Positions 52,763-60,868 of a stretch of DNA of 64,000 nt are shown in pieces. Both the position numbers and the translations under genes were made by a program. The first letter of the stretch is position 1, and every line of letters begins with the position of its first letter. The notes under the pieces were generated by a model that was not told the origin of the DNA, did no database searches, and was given only the letters and a program-made list of their open reading frames with translations. The DNA comes from Lachnospiraceae bacterium (GTDB lineage Bacteria > Bacillota > Clostridia > Lachnospirales > Lachnospiraceae), in the NCBI GenBank assembly GCA_900771195.1, contig CAAGMZ010000014.1, positions 1-64,000 on the forward strand, read 5' to 3'.

Positions 52763-54823
52763 ATGGCAGCAACAGTTAAATGTCCTGATCAGTTCGTATT
52801 CGGACTTGACATAGGAACAAGGAGTATAGTCGGAACCGTGGGATATATGGATTCCCAGGGTTTTCATGTTGTGGCCATGGAAATCAAGGAACATGACACA
52901 AGGGCAATGATAGATGGTCAGGTGCATGACATTGCCAAGGTTTCGGAGGAGATAGCTTATGTCAAAAGCAGGCTTGAGGAAAAACTGGGCAGGCCTCTTG
53001 AAAATGTATGCATAGCCGCTGCGGGGCGGGTTCTCAGAACAATAACCGTAAGGTCTGACATAAGGTTTGAGGAAGAGCATAAGATTACCGAAGAAGATGT
53101 GTATAATCTTGACTGTTCCGGTGTTGATGTGGCACACAGAAAGATAAATCAAAGCAGGGGTGACAATGACACTGTAAACTACTACTGTGTGGGATATACA
53201 CCTGTGAAATATTATGTTAATGATTATGAAATAACCAACCCCGAAGGGCATCGCGCGGCCAAAATTTCCGTTGACCTCCTGGCAACATTTCTTCCTGAGG
53301 AGGTTGTGGACGGGCTTTATTCTTCGGTTGAAGCAGCGGGACTTCAGGTGGCCAACATGACCTTGGAGCCGATTGCGGCAATGAATGTAGCCATTCCTGA
53401 GCAGTACAGGCTTCTCAATATAGCGCTCGTGGATGTGGGTGCCGGAACGTCAGATATCTGTATTACCAAAGACGGCAGTGTTGTGGCATACGGAATGATT
53501 CCGTATGCGGGTGATGAGATTTCGGAGACGATTGCAAAGCATTATCTTGTTGACTTTGCGCAGGCTGAAAAGATAAAGCGTGCAGCCGGAACACAGAGGA
53601 AATCAATTTCATTTAAAGATATAATGGGGACAAAAGTCTCGATAACAACGGCCGATATCATAAATATCACTAATCCTGTTACCGAAAAAATAACATCAAG
53701 CGTGGCTGAGAAAATAATTGAACTTAACGGTGGAAAGCCGGTCAGCGCTGTGTTTGTTGTGGGCGGAGGCGGAAAGATACCCGGTTTCACCGGCTCACTT
53801 GCCGGATGTCTTAAGCTGCCGGAAGAGAGAGTTGCGCTGCGGGGCAGGGAAGTTCTGGGAAATGTGGAATTTTGCATTGATAATGTCAGGAAGGACCCGC
53901 TTTTTGTCACTCCTATCGGAATATGCATTAATTACTACAATCAGAAAAATAATTTTATATATGTGACGGTTAACGGCGAAAGAATCAAGCTTTATGACAA
54001 TAATTCACTTACAGTGGTGGATGCTTTGATGCAGGCAGGCTATCCCAATGAGCAGCTTTTCCCCAAGCGCGGAGAGGCGATTAATTACACGCTTAACGGA
54101 AGTGCCAGAATGATACGCGGAGAGGCAGGAGAAGCAGCCCGCATTCTTAAGAACGGCAGGGAATCCAGCCTTAACGACGCTGTTGAGAAGAATGATTATA
54201 TCGACATAGAAGCTTCGACAGCAGGAAGGCCGGGAAGTCTTACAATCGGAGAACTGCCTGAATACAGGTCGACCATTGAGATTAATATTAACGGAAAGAA
54301 TATTCAATGTCCGAAGTTCGCTTACGTTAACGGAAAACTTGAAAACAGCACATACAGCATCTGTGAAGGCGACAGCGTCGTAATGGAAAATTACTATACG
54401 GTTGCGCAGCTTTTTGAATTCCTTGATGTCAATCCTGACAGTGTGATTGCGAATGTTAATAATTCGCCGGCTGAGGCTGATACAAAGGTGTATGAGAATT
54501 TTAACGTGCAGTATACGGACCGTACAGAGACAGAGGATAAATACGAAAATCTTCCGGATGACGATGAATATGTGCCTAAAGCAGCTGCCCCCACGACAAA
54601 AGCGATACCAAATAACGTTCATGACATTCACATTACGGTTAACGGAGTACCTGTGACACTTAAGAATAAAAGCAGCTATAAATTTGTTGACGTACTTGAT
54701 TTTTATCCGTTTGATATGTCCAAAATGGGTGGAACTTCACTTATTACTGCAGTCAATGGAATAAAGGCTGATTTTTCGCAGCCAATTAAAAATGGTGATG
54801 CCATAGAACTCAGATGGGCATGA
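52763..54823 (+). CDS. FtsA/PilM-like actin-fold ATPase with beta-grasp-like C-terminal extension
   Basis: A 686-residue protein. Residues about 10-370 are an actin-like ATPase of the FtsA/PilM type: phosphate-1 FGLDIGTRSIVGTVG, phosphate-2 ALVDVGAGTSDICITK, and adenosine loop VFVVGGGGKIPGFTGSLA. The remaining 300 residues contain three stretches of similar pattern (IYVTVNGERIKLYDNNSLTVVDAL; IEININGKNIQCP; IHITVNGVPVTLKNKSSYKFVDVL) that look like repeated small beta-grasp domains. Classic FtsA is about 420 residues and ends in an amphipathic membrane helix, which I do not see here. No ftsZ adjoins. It may serve division or envelope assembly. Confidence 0.8.
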   Translation: MAATVKCPDQFVFGLDIGTRSIVGTVGYMDSQGFHVVAMEIKEHDTRAMIDGQVHDIAKVSEEIAYVKSRLEEKLGRPLENVCIAAAGRVLRTITVRSDIRFEEEHKITEEDVYNLDCSGVDVAHRKINQSRGDNDTVNYYCVGYTPVKYYVNDYEITNPEGHRAAKISVDLLATFLPEEVVDGLYSSVEAAGLQVANMTLEPIAAMNVAIPEQYRLLNIALVDVGAGTSDICITKDGSVVAYGMIPYAGDEISETIAKHYLVDFAQAEKIKRAAGTQRKSISFKDIMGTKVSITTADIINITNPVTEKITSSVAEKIIELNGGKPVSAVFVVGGGGKIPGFTGSLAGCLKLPEERVALRGREVLGNVEFCIDNVRKDPLFVTPIGICINYYNQKNNFIYVTVNGERIKLYDNNSLTVVDALMQAGYPNEQLFPKRGEAINYTLNGSARMIRGEAGEAARILKNGRESSLNDAVEKNDYIDIEASTAGRPGSLTIGELPEYRSTIEININGKNIQCPKFAYVNGKLENSTYSICEGDSVVMENYYTVAQLFEFLDVNPDSVIANVNNSPAEADTKVYENFNVQYTDRTETEDKYENLPDDDEYVPKAAAPTTKAIPNNVHDIHITVNGVPVTLKNKSSYKFVDVLDFYPFDMSKMGGTSLITAVNGIKADFSQPIKNGDAIELRWA

Positions 54824-54854
54824 GCTACAGTGACTTGATACTAGAGGATAAGAT

Positions 54855-56573
54855 ATGCAGAATAAAGAAAAGATAATGGAATTTCAGGTTCTTATATCGA
54901 GAAGACATGTAGGTTTGCTGGTAGCGTTGCTTTTACTGCTGATGAATCTGCTTGTTTTTTCGGGAGAGACATCGGGAATGAAGTATTTTCCGATGGGAAC
55001 GTTATGCGTGCTTCTTCTTATGGACCTTGTATTTGCTTATTTCAGCTATTTTCATAGCATTACGTTTATCACAATTATGAGGTTTCTGTGTCTTACGGGA
55101 GTGGGACTCATGGTCGGCGATTCGGCTGCGGGACTCGTAGGCAGTCTGAACAACATTGTCATATTCCTGTTTTATATGTTGTTTATAGCTGAAGTGACAA
55201 TATTTTTTGATACGACCGTAATGAGCTCCTGCATCAGGATGAGTCTGCTATACCAGATGCCTTTTGTTCTGAGATTTATATACTATTGGATCAGAAAGCC
55301 CGATGGATATGTCATGTCCATGGTAAACTATTTCAGCCTCGCTGCACTTAATTTTCTGGTTATTTTTGCAATTACAACCATATACGGCAAAATGCAGAAG
55401 GACAGCGAGCTGATGCTGTTTGCCAAGGACAGAATTATCGATAAGGCCAAGGATAATTCAGATAAGGTCAAGGAGAGCCAGCATGAGCTTAAAGAGCTTA
55501 ATGAACAGCTCGGACTCAAGAAGTTTCAGCTTGAAGAGGTTAACAGGCAGGTCAGGGAGATAAATAATAACTTTAACATTCAGAATAAATTTCTGAATCT
55601 TCTGGTGAATGTTGCCAATTCGCCGAGCCTGATTGCAAGTGTTGCGGAAACCTTCAAAAAAGAGTTTAATCTTGAATATGCAGGTGCCATATTCCGCGAT
55701 GATTTTCTCAGAAAAAATTATCCAAGCCATATTGAAGAGTACATAGAAGAAGATTTTTTGGATGATTTCTACGACTTTTTCGCAAGCGATGCTTTTATAG
55801 ACAGTCACTGCGGCACAGGTAATGATTTTGTATGCAATGAAGTGAATTACGATGAATTTCCGTACCTTGAGAAATGTCAGGCAGGTTCAATGATGGCAAG
55901 AGTAATTCATTTCGGCGAGAGTAGCGCTTACAACGGCGTTTGTGTGTATGTGCTTATCAGCACGAAAACGATGGCTTTTGAGAATAATCTTACAATTCTG
56001 GACAGTATTTTTGCCCAGTTGTGCATAGCCTTCGAAAATCTTGCACTTTACCGCCAGATGGAACAGCTGTCTATCAGAGACCCGTTAAGTACCCTTTACA
56101 ACAGAAGATACATGAATTTGTACTTTGAGAAAAATTTTGTCCGTAAAAAGGATGATAAACATGTTGTATCACTTGCAATGATAGATATAGATCATTTCAA
56201 AAACATCAATGATACATACGGGCATCTTTTCGGAGATATTGCCATCAAGACTGTTGCCGGTATAGTAAAAAAGCATGCGCATGCTAACGGTGGAAAGGCA
56301 TTCCGTTACGGAGGCGAGGAGTTTGTAGTCATATTAAGTGATGTGGATATAAATGCCGCCGAAGAGATATTTAAGGATGTACGACAGGAGATTAAGACCA
56401 CGGCAATTGTCAATGAAAATAATTCCGTACATGTGAATGTTTCAATCGGAGTGACGGAATACCCGTCAATCACTAAGGATATATCAAAATTAATAGACAG
56501 GGCTGACAAAGCGATGTATTATTCTAAGCAGCATGGCAGGGATCAGCTTGTTATAGATAACGGACTGGATTAA
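54855..56573 (+). CDS. Membrane diguanylate cyclase (GGDEF)
   Basis: Makes cyclic di-GMP. The 572-residue protein has about six N-terminal membrane segments (residues 15-180), a coiled coil (about 190-240, with KVKESQHELKELNEQLGLKK), a GAF-like region (about 245-405) and a GGDEF domain from about 410. The catalytic motif is GGEEF at 486-490, the active form. The inhibitory I-site (RxxD) five residues earlier is absent, so feedback inhibition by product is unlikely. DPLSTLYNRRYMN marks the start of the domain. Confidence 0.93.
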   Translation: MQNKEKIMEFQVLISRRHVGLLVALLLLLMNLLVFSGETSGMKYFPMGTLCVLLLMDLVFAYFSYFHSITFITIMRFLCLTGVGLMVGDSAAGLVGSLNNIVIFLFYMLFIAEVTIFFDTTVMSSCIRMSLLYQMPFVLRFIYYWIRKPDGYVMSMVNYFSLAALNFLVIFAITTIYGKMQKDSELMLFAKDRIIDKAKDNSDKVKESQHELKELNEQLGLKKFQLEEVNRQVREINNNFNIQNKFLNLLVNVANSPSLIASVAETFKKEFNLEYAGAIFRDDFLRKNYPSHIEEYIEEDFLDDFYDFFASDAFIDSHCGTGNDFVCNEVNYDEFPYLEKCQAGSMMARVIHFGESSAYNGVCVYVLISTKTMAFENNLTILDSIFAQLCIAFENLALYRQMEQLSIRDPLSTLYNRRYMNLYFEKNFVRKKDDKHVVSLAMIDIDHFKNINDTYGHLFGDIAIKTVAGIVKKHAHANGGKAFRYGGEEFVVILSDVDINAAEEIFKDVRQEIKTTAIVNENNSVHVNVSIGVTEYPSITKDISKLIDRADKAMYYSKQHGRDQLVIDNGLD

Positions 56574-56577
56574 TATT

Positions 56578-57375
56578 ATGAGAATGATGAGCATTGCCAG
56601 TGGCAGCAGCGGAAACTGCATATATATCGGCACAGACAATACACATATATTGGTAGATGACGGCATCAGCGGGAAAAAGGTAATTGAAGGGCTTAGAAAG
56701 CTCGACCTTGCACCCGAGGATATAGATGCGATTCTTATAACCCATGAACACAACGACCATATAGGCGGGCTCGGAGTACTGGAAAGAAAAAGCATGACTC
56801 CGGTTTATGGAACGGGAGGAACGCTTAAGTATATTTCACAATGTAATTTTCTTGGTAAAATGCCGGATGGGATTTTTCATGCGGTGGACGCCGGAAGTTC
56901 TTTTACAATAAAGGACCTGACAATAGGAACAGTTCCAATTTCACATGATGCGGCAGACCCGGTTGCATATACTTTTGAATCGGCTAACAGGCGTGCAGGG
57001 ATAGTGACTGACCTTGGAACATATGATGATAATATTATTAATGCTTTTTCCGGGATGGACGTACTTTTGGTTGAGGCCAATCATGACATCAATATGCTTA
57101 TGACGGGACCATATCCGTATCCGCTTAAGCAGAGGATACTCGGCAACAGAGGGCACCTTTCCAATGCGGCCTGCGGACAGCTTGTGGGCAGTCTGCTTGG
57201 TGATAAAACCGGTCATGTGCTTCTCGGGCACCTCAGCAAGGAAAATAATTTTGCCGAGCTGGCGTATGAGACGGTAAGAATGGAAATAAATCTTACGGAT
57301 AATGAGTATGATGCCGGTGATTTCGACATTCAGGTGGCACGCAGGGACATTCCCTCAGATATAATTAACTTTTAA
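56578..57375 (+). CDS. YycJ/WalJ-like metallo-beta-lactamase fold hydrolase
   Basis: A 265-residue binuclear metal hydrolase. The HxHxDH site is H56-E57-H58-N59-D60-H61 (THEHNDHIGGL), followed by a downstream His/Asp in SHDAADPVAY and TDLGTYDD, and a terminal H in LLGHLSKENN. The opening MSIASGSSGNCIYIG is characteristic of YycJ, which sits with walRK in Bacillus and has 5'-exonuclease-like activity. No walRK is present here. It follows the diguanylate cyclase by 4 nt. Confidence 0.9.
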   Translation: MRMMSIASGSSGNCIYIGTDNTHILVDDGISGKKVIEGLRKLDLAPEDIDAILITHEHNDHIGGLGVLERKSMTPVYGTGGTLKYISQCNFLGKMPDGIFHAVDAGSSFTIKDLTIGTVPISHDAADPVAYTFESANRRAGIVTDLGTYDDNIINAFSGMDVLLVEANHDINMLMTGPYPYPLKQRILGNRGHLSNAACGQLVGSLLGDKTGHVLLGHLSKENNFAELAYETVRMEINLTDNEYDAGDFDIQVARRDIPSDIINF

Positions 57376-57385
57376 AAGGAGAAAC

Positions 57386-57661
57386 ATGATGAACAAAGTA
57401 ATAATAACCGTAGTGGGCAAGGACACAGTAGGAATAATCGCAAAGGTATGTACATATCTTGCCGATAATCAGATTAATATACTTGATATTACCCAGACAA
57501 TTCTTCAGGGATATTTTAACATGATGATGATTGTTGATGCCAATAAATCCTCCAAGACCATTCAGGATATAGTTGAAGACCTTGATAAGATAGGTGAGGG
57601 AATCGGAGTTACGATAAAGTGCCAGCGCGAAGAAATCTTTGATAAGATGCACAGAATATAA
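57386..57661 (+). CDS. ACT-domain protein (UPF0237)
   Basis: A 91-residue protein with a single ACT domain: [37 protein letters not shown], where VGKDTVGI is the ligand-loop pattern, then an [11 protein letters not shown] strand. ATG codons at 57386 and 57389 are both possible starts after AGGAGAAAC. In many Firmicutes this gene precedes the UPF0210 gene, as it does here 20 nt downstream, pointing to a functional pair, perhaps sensing an amino acid. Confidence 0.9.
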   Translation: MMNKVIITVVGKDTVGIIAKVCTYLADNQINILDITQTILQGYFNMMMIVDANKSSKTIQDIVEDLDKIGEGIGVTIKCQREEIFDKMHRI

Positions 57662-57681
57662 CAGGAAAGGATATAAGCCGG

Positions 57682-59046
57682 ATGATTAACATATATGAAG
57701 TGAACGAGACAAACCAGATGATTGATAAGGAAAATCTGGATGTCCGTACAATCACAATGGGAATTAGCCTTCTTGACTGTGCTGCAGGCACATTGGAGCA
57801 GGTAAAGAACAATATTTATAACAAGATAACTGCTTATGCCAGGGACCTTGTAAAGACAGGTCAGGATATAGAAAAAGAATTTGGAATTCCTATTGTCAAT
57901 AAGAGAGTTTCAATTACTCCGATTGCAATGGTGGGACAATCTGTGTGCAGGACGCCCGACGATTATGTTGAAATCGCAAGGACTCTTGATAAGGCAGCCC
58001 ATGATATAGGTGTCAATTTTATAGGCGGATATTCGGCAATAGTCAGCAAAGGAATGACAAAGAGTGATGAGCTTTTAATCCGTTCCATACCGAGAGCGCT
58101 TGCGGAGACAGAGCTTATATGCAGTTCGGTAAATGTGGGTTCCACCAAGACAGGAATAAATATGGATGCTGTCAGACTTCTGGGAGATATAGTAAAGGAG
58201 ACTGCTGAGCTTACGAAGGATAATGATTCCCTTGGCTGTGCCAAATTTGTGGCGCTCTGCAATGCACCTGATGATAATCCTTTTATGGCGGGAGCATTTC
58301 ACGGTGTTTCAGAGCCTGAGGCAGTGATTAACGTGGGTGTAAGCGGTCCGGGAGTTGTAAAATATGCTCTTCATAATCTGAAGGATGCCAACTTTGAGGA
58401 ACTTTGCGAGACAATCAAGAAGACAGCATTCAAAATTACAAGAGTCGGTCAGCTTGTGGCACAGGAAGCCTCCAGGCGTCTTAATGTGCCATTTGGAATA
58501 ATTGATCTGTCGTTAGCGCCTACACCTGCAATAGGAGATTCCGTGTCAGATATTCTTGAGGAAATAGGACTGGAGAGAACCGGGGCACCCGGCACTACAG
58601 CGGCACTTGCACTTCTGAATGACCAGGTTAAGAAGGGCGGAGTAATGGCATCGTCATATGTAGGAGGCTTAAGCGGTGCATTTATTCCAGTGAGTGAGGA
58701 CCAGGGTATGATTAACGCTGTCAATGCAGGCTCTCTAACAATTGAGAAGCTTGAGGCAATGACATGTGTATGCTCCGTGGGACTTGATATGATTGCAATT
58801 CCGGGAGATACAACAGCTGAGACAATTTCAGGCATAATAGCCGATGAGGCCGCAATAGGAATGGTTAACCAGAAGACTACAGCTGTCAGGGTGATTCCCG
58901 CATGCGGAAAGAAGGTCGGAGATACCGTTGAATTCGGCGGATTACTGGGGTACGCACCAGTTATGCCGGTAAATACCTTTAGCTGCGCAAAGTTTGTTAA
59001 CAGAGGCGGCAGGATTCCGGCACCGATACACAGCTTTAAAAATTAA
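57682..59046 (+). CDS. UPF0210/DUF711 family protein
   Basis: A 454-residue protein of the UPF0210 family, often annotated PFL-family protein. It has the family stretches [14 protein letters not shown] near residue 20, [15 protein letters not shown], and GISGPGVV-like [13 protein letters not shown], and ends [17 protein letters not shown]. It was named for similarity to the pyruvate-formate-lyase superfamily, but I see no glycyl-radical motif. It is paired with the ACT gene upstream and closed by a strong terminator. Confidence 0.9.
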   Translation: MINIYEVNETNQMIDKENLDVRTITMGISLLDCAAGTLEQVKNNIYNKITAYARDLVKTGQDIEKEFGIPIVNKRVSITPIAMVGQSVCRTPDDYVEIARTLDKAAHDIGVNFIGGYSAIVSKGMTKSDELLIRSIPRALAETELICSSVNVGSTKTGINMDAVRLLGDIVKETAELTKDNDSLGCAKFVALCNAPDDNPFMAGAFHGVSEPEAVINVGVSGPGVVKYALHNLKDANFEELCETIKKTAFKITRVGQLVAQEASRRLNVPFGIIDLSLAPTPAIGDSVSDILEEIGLERTGAPGTTAALALLNDQVKKGGVMASSYVGGLSGAFIPVSEDQGMINAVNAGSLTIEKLEAMTCVCSVGLDMIAIPGDTTAETISGIIADEAAIGMVNQKTTAVRVIPACGKKVGDTVEFGGLLGYAPVMPVNTFSCAKFVNRGGRIPAPIHSFKN

Positions 59047-59054
59047 TTTATTAT

Positions 59055-59100
59055 GCGGAAGCAGTTTGGAAAAGTCATTCCGGCGTGCTTCCGCCTTTTT
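59055..59100 (+). terminator. Intrinsic terminator after UPF0210, before convergent tmcAL
   Basis: GCGGAAGCA (59055-59063) pairs with TGCTTCCGC (59086-59094) and five T follow at 59096-59100. The convergent stop is at 59105. Confidence 0.85.
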
Positions 59101-59104
59101 GCTT

Positions 59105-60349
59105 TTAACCGGTTATTACAGTACTTCTGAAATCATCTTTAATTTTTCTTCCTGAAATATCATAGACAATTCGATTGTATATATCCGCAGATGTCTTATC
59201 AATCTGAAAAACCCTTGAAGAAATACCGTTTAACGCGGATGAATCGTCTTTGCAATTTGAGATAATGGGGATTTGGGATGTCTTTTTGACAGAGGAGAGA
59301 AAAGCCCTCCCTGTGTCATTGAAACCGAGAATCCTTGCATAGGAACAGCATCCGGATGCTTTTACTCCGGTGATGTCGTCGGCTGTGATGCCGAGAATAA
59401 TATGGCAGAGCGCACGGCATACTCTTGTATATGTGATATCAGCAGATTTAAGTGACATTGCAATATCGGTAAAAGAAGAGCTGTGAAAGGATGCATTGTT
59501 CATAATCAGGCGGAGCCTGTTGGCAAGTGATGTGCCGGCATCTGAGTACTTTTCAAGAGAATCGCGGTTGACGGAAAGAGCATAGTAAAGCAGTGATGAC
59601 ATGTCATCGGCAGTGACGGGTCTTTTGAAGGCTCCCCGGGATTGAAGGATATCAAATACACCTTCCGGCATGAATTTGCGCACATGGTCAGAAATGCCGG
59701 AGTTAACGGCTTTTCTTATACCTGAAGCACTTGCAAATTCAGACGAGAGAGAGTCATCATTGTAGCCGGCACCTTTTCTTTCAATGCCGGTGGGTATAAT
59801 CGGACTGTTATGGTATCTGAGGGCTTTCATGTATTCTATGGCGAGAATGTTGTTGGGCTTTGACAAAAGGCTGCCAAGGGTGTCATCTCCTGTATAAGAG
59901 GTAACAGCTTTTTCTCTGGCGGCAGGCATGGTAAGGCCTTCTGAGAGAAAGTCGGAGAGAAGAGTACGGTATTCATCCGGTTCATCCGAAAGTATCTCTG
60001 CGATTTCAGAAAGTCTGTGAAAATCATCGCCGGAAGCTTCACAGCCGAAAGCAACATTGTCAATGCCGCCAAGTCCGTTCATTATCCCGATGGAACCAAG
60101 GGCAAAAAGCTCAGCGCTTGCCGTTGCACAGACAGTCGGAAGCTCTATAACAAGGTCTGCACCGCCCATAAGGGCACACCTTGCCCGCGTGAATTTGTCG
60201 GTCATAGCGGGAATGCCACGCTCCATAAAATCTCCGCTCATTATGACAACGGCGCAGTCGCTGCCTGTAACAGACTTTGCCTGCTCTATGTTGTATTTAT
60301 GTCCGTTATGGAAGGGGTTGTATTCGGCTGTGATACCGACCGATTTCAT
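59105..60349 (-). CDS. tmcAL: tRNA(Met) cytidine acetate ligase / nucleotidyltransferase (YlbM, UPF0348)
   Basis: A 414-residue protein of the YlbM family, shown in Bacillus to acetylate C34 of elongator tRNA-Met. It starts MKSVGITAEYNPFHNGHKYNI, where HNGH is the HxGH nucleotidyltransferase motif, followed by VIMSGDFMERGIPA and the FGCEASGD stretch. GGAGGTATAA precedes the ATG on the minus strand. It is the last gene of a three-gene minus-strand run (33 nt after ybaK). Confidence 0.93.
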   Translation of the reverse strand: MKSVGITAEYNPFHNGHKYNIEQAKSVTGSDCAVVIMSGDFMERGIPAMTDKFTRARCALMGGADLVIELPTVCATASAELFALGSIGIMNGLGGIDNVAFGCEASGDDFHRLSEIAEILSDEPDEYRTLLSDFLSEGLTMPAAREKAVTSYTGDDTLGSLLSKPNNILAIEYMKALRYHNSPIIPTGIERKGAGYNDDSLSSEFASASGIRKAVNSGISDHVRKFMPEGVFDILQSRGAFKRPVTADDMSSLLYYALSVNRDSLEKYSDAGTSLANRLRLIMNNASFHSSSFTDIAMSLKSADITYTRVCRALCHIILGITADDITGVKASGCCSYARILGFNDTGRAFLSSVKKTSQIPIISNCKDDSSALNGISSRVFQIDKTSADIYNRIVYDISGRKIKDDFRSTVITG

Positions 60350-60382
60350 CTGTTATACCTCCGGTGTGTTATTATTGGAAGA

Positions 60383-60856
60383 TTAATCAACGATTACATC
60401 TGCTGTCTCAAAGCGGATTACCTTTGCAAAATCATTTAAAGAAAGTTCTACCTGATAGCCGCGCCTGCCTGCACTGACGCAGATGGTATCGCAGTCTGCG
60501 GCACTCTTATGAAAGGTGGTGCGGAAAAATTTCTTCATTCCGATTGGGGAACAGCCGCCATGTACATAACCTGTCAGAGGAAGCAAATCCCTGGATTTAA
60601 GCATATCAATTGATTTTTCACCTACGGTCTTTGCTGCTTTTTTAAGATCAAGCTCTGTTGCGGCAGGAATGACAAAAACATAGTGGTTTCCTGTTTTCCC
60701 GACAGTCACAAGGGTTTTAAATACCTTTGCCGGATCCTGGTTAAGTATGGCAGCGACCTCGGTGCCGCTTACGGCTTCCTCAGGATTATAGGTGTGAGGT
60801 ATGTATTTTATTTTTTTCTGATCAAGAATACGCATTACATTTGTTTTGTCTTCCAT
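60383..60856 (-). CDS. ybaK: YbaK/EbsC family Cys-tRNA(Pro) deacylase
   Basis: Hydrolyses misacylated Cys-tRNA-Pro, protecting translation. The 157-residue protein has the conserved lysine in VFKTLVTVGK, and GYVHGGCSPIGMKK, the signature that sets YbaK apart from the ProX/INS group. AAAGGAG precedes the ATG. It is 12 nt downstream of the phosphatidyltransferase fusion gene. Confidence 0.92.
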   Translation of the reverse strand: MEDKTNVMRILDQKKIKYIPHTYNPEEAVSGTEVAAILNQDPAKVFKTLVTVGKTGNHYVFVIPAATELDLKKAAKTVGEKSIDMLKSRDLLPLTGYVHGGCSPIGMKKFFRTTFHKSAADCDTICVSAGRRGYQVELSLNDFAKVIRFETADVIVD

Positions 60857-60868
60857 GGCGGTTCTCCT

